Below are positions 55,886 to 64,000 of a stretch of DNA of 64,000 nt, one piece after another (positions within the stretch are counted from its first letter, which is position 1; every line of letters starts with the position of its first letter). The DNA lies in contig CM030865.1 of the NCBI GenBank assembly GCA_018105865.1, positions 3,010,216-3,074,215 of the forward strand. Direction: 5' to 3'. The notes below the pieces were generated by a model. The model searched no databases and was not told where the DNA came from. It saw nothing but the letters and a program-made list of their open reading frames with translations. The translations under genes and the position numbers were made by a program. This stretch comes from Metaphire vulgaris. Lineage: Eukaryota > Annelida > Clitellata > Crassiclitellata > Megascolecidae.

Positions 55886-56063
55886 CAGTAGAACTTCGTT
55901 ATAACGTATTTAGCGGGTATGTAAAATTTAGTACGTTGTATATCAGAGGTACGCTTTATCCAATATCAATCAATACGGTAGTATATCCTACGGTACCGTA
56001 TATTGCGGTACTTTATAACCGAGTTTACGTTATAACCGAGTTCGTTATAACGAAGTTCTACTG
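55886..56063. mobile_element. pogo/Tigger-like MITE, copy 2
   Basis: CAGTAGAACTTCGTTATAAC and GTTATAACGAAGTTCTACTG, perfect inverted ends flanked by TA. 178 bp. Confidence 0.85.
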
Positions 56064-56319
56064 TAGATAGTCAAATGCACCATGAAAGAGAGCAGAGTTC
56101 TTCTTACTCATTGTTTTTCGTCAGAACTCGTTTCAGCCTAAACAAAAATCCAAATCACGAACATAAACATTCCATGCAAAATCAAAACAACATTCACAGA
56201 AAATTACACCTATATGATGAAATCCTTACTATAGGCCTGCATTCTATCAGCCGCAAACCTTGTTATCATCCTCCACAAATATACTTTGCTGCGACTGCCT
56301 ACCTGTAGGCTATCTACAA

Positions 56320-56640
56320 CCTTGACGACCACGGACTACGGATTACTGACTATGGATTTCCCCCCAAAATTGAAATTCCCGTGAATATTTTGGTGCACTG
56401 CTACATGGACTTCAGTGGCCCCTATAGAAATTTATGTTTGTCAGTTCCCCGGCTTTTCAGTTCCCCCCAGTACCGGAGTACAAGACAGATTAAGACTGCC
56501 TGGAACTACAACCTTGCAGTTGGTCTACTGACTATGGATTACGGACTCAGGATTACGGACTAAAAGGTTTACGGACTAAATGGATTACAACTATTATTAC
56601 GGACTCTGGATTACTGGACTGTGATCAGTAACATACCATC
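56320..56640. repeat. ACGGATTACGGACT-type short repeats
   Basis: Scattered ACGGACTA, TATGGATT and GGATTAC units at 56331-56358 and 56525-56620. The sequence 45125-45145 is similar (ACTACGGATTACGGATT), next to a SINE tail. Confidence 0.5.
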
Positions 56641-56904
56641 AAACAGCGTCGTTGAAAGATGGAACTGAAATGGACGAGAACATAGAAATGGCTACGAGTG
56701 TGAATGACTTCAAAATGAACGTCAATACTAGAGTAGTACTAGATTTGGCATGTGGGGGGAGGGCCGCTGGTTCTCAACAGGGTAAACCCTCCAACCATTT
56801 GTGTGAGCTTTAAACCTTATTATTATTATTCCCAACAGGGAGCCACTGGGAGGGGCAGGCACTCATTATTACGGGCCCTCTGCCCCTTATCACTTCTGAC
56901 TATA

Positions 56905-56978
56905 GGATACTAGATTTGGATGGGTACAACTGTGGTTCTTACACAGGACAGACCCTACTGAACCACTTTAAACCTTGC

Positions 56979-57062
<84 letters not shown>
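56905..57062. mobile_element. SINE-like repeat ending in ATT tail, copy 1
   Basis: GGGTACAACTGTGGTTCTTA, CACAGGACAGACCCTACTGA and CACTTTAAACCTTGCTGTTA, then ATT triplets. Near-identical to 61840-62096, and a fragment is at 56760-56830. Confidence 0.72.
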
Positions 57063-57065
<3 letters not shown>

Positions 57066-57295
57066 CCTAAGAGAGGGGCAAACGGGGTGGTCCGTCCTAA
57101 GGAACGCAAGTAATTATTTTTCGTGCTATAACGCCAATGTCATTGTTAGTAGTAAATGAAGGCGAGTCACAGCTAATAATTGCTGCCTTCACTTTATTAA
57201 TTGATTAATTAATTATAATTTTATTTAGGAATTTTCATCACATTTACCGATAAATAGTTCAGAACAACAAAGAGTTTGGATTGGGTTGGTGTGAC

Positions 57296-57860
57296 ACACG
57301 AGCACATATGCATGCAGAATGAAAGAGGACAGAAAGATCAAAGCTCTAGCGCTTGGAATAATGGAGGTGTCAATAAGAAATGAAGGCCACACAAGGAATG
57401 GTGTGATGATATTCAGTGGCAGTTCCAGGATTTCATGTTGGGGGGGGGGATGAAAATAGAAGGGAAAAAATCAATAAATCAATAAATTTTGCCGAAAAAG
57501 TCTGATAAAAGAGATTTTTATTCATAATTTTACTAAACTTTTACCCCGAAAATAGGTTGACAAGCAAAAACAGGTCATCCACAGTTTTCCCCGTAGTTTT
57601 ACTAGACTTTTACCCAAAAATAGGTTTTACAAGCAAAATAAAAAGTCCGGTGGGGGATGCACCTCCACTCATCTCCCACGTGGAACCGCCACTGATGATA
57701 TTGAAGAATGAATGGCGTGGAAGCAGTTTACAGGATCTTAGACACAGAGCAATGAACTGGAAATAATGGCAGAAAACTGTGGAGATGGTATTACACACCA
57801 ATGGGAATTGAGCCCACGGTTGATTATGATGATGATGATGATGAGGATGATGATGATGAT
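57296..57860 (+). pseudogene. Non-LTR RT 3' tail interrupted by a MITE
   Basis: Left half 57300-57413 (KEDRKIKALALGIMEVS-type reading), right half from 57695 reading EWRGSSLQDLRHRAMNWK and a stop, then a GAT microsatellite tail (57823-57872). The DDIxEW...LRxxAMNW pattern is the RT C-terminal tail. The hAT MITE at 57414-57694 splits it. Confidence 0.72.
57414..57694. mobile_element. hAT-type MITE, CAGTGGCAGTTCC family, perfect 8-bp duplication
   Basis: CAGTGGCAGTTCCAGGATTT and CACGTGGAACCGCCACTG ends; ATGATATT at 57406-57413 and 57695-57702. Internal TTGACAAGCAAAAACAGGTC at 57556 and a second partial motif at 57625. It inserted into an older retrotransposon tail. Confidence 0.92.
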
Positions 57861-57971
57861 GATGATGACACCTATGCCAGGTACGTCCCTGTTCTGTGAT
57901 GACGATGCGACCAAAAGAAAGTGTCGCTCATTCCATCTCCCGTGCAACGCTAACTGAAGCTGGTTCTGTTT

Positions 57972-58040
57972 AAGGACCATCCATATATTTCGCACGCAAA
58001 AGGCATATTGTCATATCCATGCCCTGTTGCACCCCTGTTG
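57972..58040. mobile_element. MITE fragment, GGGTCCATCCATATAG family
   Basis: AGGACCATCCATATATTTCG with CAAAAGGCATATTGTCATAT. Only the left half remains. Confidence 0.5.
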
Positions 58041-59160
58041 CCTCACAGAGTAAGGAATTTTTCTACCAACTCCCTCCTTAGCCGAAAAGAATACGGGTCT
58101 TAGGTTTAAAATAATATACGGACTTAACCGAAAAATTTTTAATACCAGCCTTACGAAAGAAAAACAACATCACAGATCATAAATTCTTCGAGTTCAAAGT
58201 CCACACTTAGCCACCAACACAAGCCGCCAACACGCAATACGCCTACCGAAGACAAGAACTAAGGCCTAAACTTGGGCGGTCGGTTTCGACTCCCACCCAC
58301 CCACCTTTTGACAGACTAGGCTCTGGAGTTTGTAACCCCCTCCCCCACATTTTGGCAAGAGGCAACTTTTGACATAAAGAAAACATCTTGTCAAACGTGT
58401 CTTTTTCCATTGTAGACGTACGTTAAAACCGAGTCAACATCTTATATATAGACTGTTTGGCGCCTGGCAGTCTACTTTCTGAATTCAGTCAGTATAGTAT
58501 GATAAATGGTAATAGTTTAGTACAAAATGAAAGCGAGATGACAAAGTGTGCTAGAGTAAGTAAGCAAAATCTCGTAAATTTATATAGCGCTTCGGTCAGT
58601 AGTACAGTAGTAGCTGCTTATTCTTATAATGCGCTTAATCTTTCTTGAAATAGCTATAGGCAAGGTGGTTTGTCGGCCGGGCAAAGGTCAGTGTATACAA
58701 GTGTCATTTCACAAAGGGGGGCTGATCTGACAAGGTTGGCGACCTTTTATATTTTTATGGAGTTTACTCCTCGACATCATGACTTTTGGAATACATTTAA
58801 AAACTAATTACCACAAACAATGGAAGGTTTTAAAAAATAGGTATAAATGACGTCCCTAAAAGACCTCAAGGTTTGAGGAGATAGTGAACGAATTAAAGGA
58901 ACTGAGGATGTGAAGCTTGTTGTTTGATCATGTTGTAAACACCAAGTTTAGTAGCTGGTTAGAACTAAGTCTATTTCATGAGACTTAGTCTAAGCATTTT
59001 ATTTAATCGATCAAGAGTAATTATTTGTTATTGCAAATTATAACAGTTGGTAGCCAGCAAACAACAGCTGCTATGTGAATTTACGGAATTTTCCTAACGT
59101 CCTGAGTATCAGATCATAAATTCTTCGAGTCTAAAGTCCACACTTAGCCATCATCGGGGC
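58041..59160. other. Unannotated stretch
   Basis: No gene recognised. 58130-58175 and 59110-59150 share TCATAAATTCTTCGAGT and CCACACTTAGCCA, a duplicated fragment of unknown nature. 58565-58680 has a SINE-tail-like TATATAGCGCTTCGG. Confidence 0.45.
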
Positions 59161-59350
59161 CTGTTTTAACGCGCAGGAATACACAAAATGTGCAGTGATA
59201 AAATGAAAATGTGCAGTGGTAAAATGCAATTTTCTGTGCTTTGTGCAGTGATAAATTTTCCGGACGACCTTTTTTCCTTGTTTTTTTGCGCGGACGTCCA
59301 CAAATTTTCCGAGTTTAGCGCAGTGATAGATTTTTCTTGAAACAGTCCCT
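59160..59350. mobile_element. Element fragment related to 44870-45060
   Basis: TGTGCAGTGATAAA repeats, then GGACGACCTTTTTTCCTTGT and GCGCGGACGTCC. The inverse order is at 44880-45060 (ACATCCGAGCGCAAAAAAAC). The family carries a variant of the shared internal motif. Confidence 0.5.
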
Positions 59351-59491
59351 GGCCATCATAAAACTTCAGTGGTGGTGCCTGGGCAGACACAGGGAGGAGG
59401 AGGAGGAGGAGGAGGAGAGAAGCGATGGAAAGAAAAGGTAAAGGGTTGTGTCCCCCACAGTTTCATCCAAGTTTACGCCAGTCCTGAAGAC

Positions 59492-59682
59492 CAGTGGCGT
59501 CGCCAGGAATTTTGGGTTGGGGGACAAAAGGGGGTCGGCGTGTCAGATTTCTTACACCACCCCACACACCCCCTCCACAAAAAACTTTCTCACCGGATTT
59601 GCGCGAATCTGACAGGTGGTCTGGGGTCAGGTTGGGGGGGGGGCAGTTACCCCCATTTGCCTCTCCCGTGGCGACGCTAATG
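59492..59682. mobile_element. hAT-type MITE, CAGTGGCGTCGCC family, perfect 8-bp duplication
   Basis: CAGTGGCGTCGCCAGGAATT and CCCGTGGCGACGCTAATG ends; CTGAAGAC at 59484-59491 and 59683-59690. It lacks the shared internal motif. Confidence 0.88.
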
Positions 59683-60359
59683 CTGAAGACCAACTTAAAA
59701 ACTCAAGAAGAAACGCTAAAAAGAATTATATTACCATCGAGACGATTCTAATACTATAGGGGGGGGGGACTACAGGCCAGACCCACTAAAATCCAGGCCC
59801 ACTATAAGCCTATTTGTTCGTCATTATTCATGATATTCAGCGTAGGTCTTTATGAATCACGACCTCATAATCAACGATCTAAGTCTATTGGCCTTAGTAT
59901 CACGCTGTAAGACTAGTGTTTGATTTTTTCCTAAACATTAGGGCGGACTACTTTCACCCCAAAATTTTCTACTTCCTAAAGAATCTTGCTCGAACACATC
60001 AATCAATCAAATCAAATTTATTTTCTCAACATTTCAAGACTAGACAGCTTAACTATAGTATAAACCATGAATAACTGTAGGCCCTATACTTGAACAGAAA
60101 TATGTTGAATAATTTTTCAACATCAAATTTGTGCAAATAACAAAGATGTAATAATCTAGTAATAATATTAATTAATGAGAATATAAAGTAGATCTAGGTC
60201 ATGTAGAAAAAAATTATCAAATGAGTGAATTAAGCTCTCTACCACCGCAAACTGAACAATGTTATCAATAGACCCAAATTTTGCAATATAGCACCACGGT
60301 AGAAGAGATCTTTTAGTAGAAGTGTGGTTATAGATAACAAAAGAAATGGGAGCCAAGGG

Positions 60360-60361
60360 AG

Positions 60362-60427
<66 letters not shown>

Positions 60428-60611
60428 AAGTAGGAGTAATAATAATAATAATAATAATACAGTAATAGTAGCAGCAGTAGTATCGATATTATTGTTATTA
60501 TTATTATTGGTAGTAGTAGTAGCATTAGGCCTATTATTGTTATTAGTATTAGTGGTAGTAGTTGTTGTTGCAGTTGTAGTAGCAATAGTAGTAGTACTGT
60601 AGTAGTAGCAC

Positions 60612-60667
<56 letters not shown>

Positions 60668-60775
60668 CAGCAGCAGCAGTAGTAGTAGTAGTGTAGTAGG
60701 CCTAGTAGCAGTAATTGCTGTTATTGTTGTTGTAGTAGGAGGAGAAGGAGGAGCAGTAGCAGTAGCAGAACAATT
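60360..60775. repeat. AGT/AAT/ATT compound microsatellite
   Basis: AGT at 60362-60440, AAT at 60440-60460, mixed AGT/GTT/ATT to 60605, AGT at 60608-60700, GTT and AGG at the end. Confidence 0.94.
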
Positions 60776-60903
60776 TTACTCATAATAACAATAGCAATAA
60801 CAATATTATAACAACAAGTGTCATCATTGATAGAATTTATACAACAGCCTCATTAATCGCAATTACCGTAAGAAGATTATTAGCCTCGAAACACATTAGC
60901 ACA

Positions 60904-61103
60904 CATGGGCGTCCGCAGAAAATTTTCCATGGGGGGTGCAAACTAGGTCTGGTGACGAAAGAAATTAATTTTTTCCAGGGGGTGTAAAACAAGGTTTTGT
61001 GACGAAATAAACAAGTAATTTTACTTTTTTCATAATTCCACAATTTTTCCAGGAGGGGGGGGGTGCAGTTGCACCCCCTTGAACCCCGCTCCGAACGCCC
61101 ATG
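60904..61103. mobile_element. hAT-like MITE, CATGGGCGTCCG ends
   Basis: CATGGGCGTCCGCAG and CCGAACGCCCATG ends; TTAGCACA and GTAGCACA flanks match in 7 of 8. The centre has GGGGGTGCA and its inverse. Confidence 0.75.
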
Positions 61104-61206
61104 GTAGCACATTGATGTACGAAATCAGTAAAACACCGTTTCAAATAGGATTGACCTATCGTCAGTAGGCTTAACGAACGTCATACGAATGATAATTATC
61201 TTACCT

Positions 61207-61330
61207 CCGTTAAGCACGACCAGTTACAAACGTGAGAACCCGACCAAAATTCGCCACAAGCGGGCAGAATTACACAGCTGAGGTCTCAACGCAGTCAATA
61301 CGAACGACAGTTACGAACAAATACTGTAAT
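61207..61330 (-). other. Possible 5' non-coding exon with strong donor
   Basis: On the - strand AACGGAG is followed by GTAAGATAAT at 61206, a near-consensus donor, after about 120 bases without long repeats. It could be an untranslated first exon of the lectin gene, but no acceptor, start codon or promoter motif confirms it. Confidence 0.25.
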
Positions 61331-61820
61331 AACACTATTCACTAGGTTGTTTTAAAAGGTGCGTTGTTAGCGACATTGCGGGTCGATTAAGTCCACGCTT
61401 CTCACCCAACTCGGATTTCCACATACGCGAATCTGCTATACCACGCCGAGTACTATACTATGTACTACTGAGCCACATGTATACTAGTCCCGGTCGACCT
61501 GATTTGCCAATGAGAGATACCGATAGCCTACATCCTATTGAGTCTATGACATTATACCAAGACTAATTGCCTTGACATTATACCGCGTGCCAATGACTAG
61601 GGCCTATCTAGCCAAGCCGTTACCGTACGGGTCTAAGCCTATCGTATCTTGACTGTGTGTTAAAAAACCCGGTATGGTAAAAATAGATTTCATCTCGCGC
61701 ATGCCTGGAGAGGCTTTTAAACAGCTTCTCGAGCCGACAAACCGCTAATTAGGGCATAGGAACATTTGGTAAAATTGGAATCTTCGAGGAAATCCGTGAG
61801 CGTACAACTGAAAATAGACA
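61330..61820. other. Unannotated stretch
   Basis: Nothing recognised. It is richer in CG dinucleotides than its surroundings. Confidence 0.35.
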
Positions 61821-61839
61821 GTGTATGGGATACTACAGT

Positions 61840-62260
<421 letters not shown>

Positions 62261-62550
62261 AGATTACAGGGCGGAAGACGGCAGAGTGAGTTACGCGCTG
62301 GAGCGGTAGGCTGACGAAGCTGTTCAAGACCCCCGTTAGCGCCACTAGTGGCTTTCACACAGGCAGCGCTGCCTCCTAAGCCAGTTTAAATCACGCTACG
62401 GTTAGTCAATGTCGCGTTGTGTGAGCCAGTACAGGAATTTAGTCTACACACAATTATATGCGTTACAGATGCAATCAGTTGATAGTCATCGGGGTACAAT
62501 GGGTGAACTTGGCAAATGATTCTTGTCCGTTAGTTGACAAATGTTTTTAG

Positions 62551-62966
62551 GGCCGGCTGTCCATTAATTATGTCAACAATTTTTGGGCAATTTTTGACCC
62601 CCTCCTCCCTTGTCAACAACTGTCAACTTTCACTTAACCCCCTCCCCATAATTACGTCAACAGCTCTTGACCCCCCCTCCCCAGATCAATGACATGTCCC
62701 AATAACAAGGTTATTATTTTTGTGGTAATGACAATTTTTCCCGTTTTTCCTCATCGAGTGTCAAAATGTGGTGGTGATTACCTTTTTTCTAATGCTTTTT
62801 TTCCATTGTAATAAGTAGTATTCTATGAAATTTCTTATTTTTATTATTTGAAAAAAGTGAAATTGTTGACGTCAACTTCTCTTGACCGCCCTCCCCCTGT
62901 CAACAACTGTCAAACTTTTCCGAACCCCCTCCCCCTAAATTGTTGACGTAATTAATGGACAGCCCC
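62551..62966. mobile_element. Intact inverted-repeat element, GGCTGTCCATTAATTATGTC ends
   Basis: GGCTGTCCATTAATTATGTC at the left and GACGTAATTAATGGACAGCC at the right, 416 bp, with CCCCCTCC and TGTCAACAACTGTCAA blocks on both sides. It is sister to the 36031 family and shows the undisturbed form of the nested element at 34616. Confidence 0.78.
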
Positions 62967-62987
62967 TTAAACAAAACTAGATTAATC

Positions 62988-63150
62988 CATTGGCGTAGCG
63001 AGGGTATCTGGCGCCCGCGGGGGCCAAGTCTACCGTTGGCGCCCCCAACACTGCTGACGAACAAAAAAAGGTCGTCACACTGTTTTCGGCGCCCCTCAAG
63101 TCTTACGGGTGCCCCTCTTCATGTAGTGCTGACGAGCAAAAAATAAATGT
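62988..63150. mobile_element. MITE fragment, TTGGCGTAGCGAGGG type
   Basis: CCATTGGCGTAGCGAGGGTA, then GCTGACGAACAAAAAAAGGT at 63055 and CTGACGAGCAAAAAATAAAT at 63128. The right end is missing. Confidence 0.55.
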
Positions 63151-64000
63151 TATTAGTCCTATTTCTGCCTACAATATTGATTCATGAGTAAGAAAGACTT
63201 TTAGTTTCTGTACTTAATTTAGTACAATAGTAGAGGTATGTCCCGTACTAAAACGTATAGGCACTAGGAGTATAATATGTACACGTGTAGTGATGAATAT
63301 GCATGAGTGCTATATGCACAGTTCTATGAGGCGGTCCGTTGTAAATGATCAGTAGCGACTAAAACATACTCAAGATAATATAATTTATGAGTTTTTGTCC
63401 GCAAAATGCGAATCCTTTGTGATCGACAAGCCGCTGATTATAATAATGCAGATACGTATCATACGATTAGACTTAGCAAGCAATGAAAAACTAACAATGG
63501 CTATCTTATAATAATAGCTAGGCCTATACGATTTCATATGAAGCATTGATAGAGGGAAAGAGAAAACGAGTAATTTTATGGGGGAAATAAATTTGTACGA
63601 CACCCGTCCCCTAGTACAATAGTAACTTACTTTAAACTGAGGTTTGTTGTGATTGTTACTACAACTTACCAGTTTACTACCGGTACATGACCGCCGTGAC
63701 TGCACTACTGCTGAAAACAATGGTTCGCAAAAAGCAACAAAAATGCGGTCCTCCGCAAGTTGATCAAAATTTATAATAGTCCGCTTGTAGCAAAGGGTTG
63801 ATCAACCCTGATCTAAATGAGCGAGAGACTATTAAAAATCATCGCATAACAGTGCTGTTAAGAACATTCTTCCTCATCATCTGCTTACTACTTAAAATAC
63901 TGATTACAAAATAGGCAAATGGAAATTAAGAATATTCGACAGAATTCTACTGTGTGATTAACAGATAGTAGAAGCAAAACGATTAAAAGCAATCGAAGGT
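63151..64000. other. Right edge of the window
   Basis: No supported gene. On the - strand ATG at 63720 opens 17 codons (MFSAVVQSRRSCTGSKL) up to a GTAAGT donor at 63669, a possible first coding exon. The evidence is only the donor. Confidence 0.25.

Noticed and set aside
56107..56136. 30-base mini-exon of the lectin gene on the - strand
   Set aside because: AG and GTAAGA are present, but the phase does not fit the next exon at 55057.

Overview
The window is a piece of an animal nuclear genome. It is AT-rich, its genes are split by GT-AG introns of about 0.2 to 6 kb, and it is full of trinucleotide microsatellites and small inverted-repeat transposons. No organism is named in the data. The gene set (a TNF-receptor-like protein with a CARD, MEF2, a clan-2-like microsomal P450, a ricin-type beta-trefoil lectin), the lack of vertebrate repeat families and the foldback-type transposon suggest a marine invertebrate, perhaps a deuterostome. 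That placement is inference. All gene models were built by hand from splice signals, phase bookkeeping and family motifs. No search or transcript was available.

Layout. (1) About 1-9.5 kb, + strand: 3' part of a receptor gene. It has a TNFR cysteine-rich module, stalk, transmembrane exon, a long Ser/Pro/Asn-rich tail and a C-terminal CARD. The transmembrane exon carries a one-base frame break in this sequence. Two more phase 1-1 exons, one encoding a 10-residue repeat array, lie just downstream (10.56-11.38 kb). (2) 16.8-23.0 kb, - strand: the whole MEF2 coding sequence in eight exons (452 codons), with exons 1 and 2 matching the canonical MADS/MEF2 exon structure. It converges with the receptor gene. 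(3) 23-38 kb: no host gene seen. It holds a 6,000-bp foldback-like transposon (27,202-33,201) with near-identical inverted ends, 170-bp tandem repeats, decayed C2H2 zinc-finger fragments and a perfect 9-bp target duplication, then a nest of inverted-repeat elements. (4) 38.1-46.0 kb, + strand: a complete cytochrome P450 in eight exons (512 codons). (5) 48.5-55.1 kb, - strand: 3' part of a ricin-type beta-trefoil protein in five exons, convergent with the P450. (6) 55-64 kb: repeats, with weak hints of 5' exons.

The genes show no evident functional link. What unites the window is its repeat ecology. At least eight short terminal-inverted-repeat families are present. Many copies have 8-bp (hAT-type), TA (Tc1/mariner/pogo-type) or TTAA flanks. 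LINE-tail-like SINEs end in microsatellites. Several unrelated MITE families share one internal 20-bp motif. Repeats press directly against splice sites in three of the four genes.
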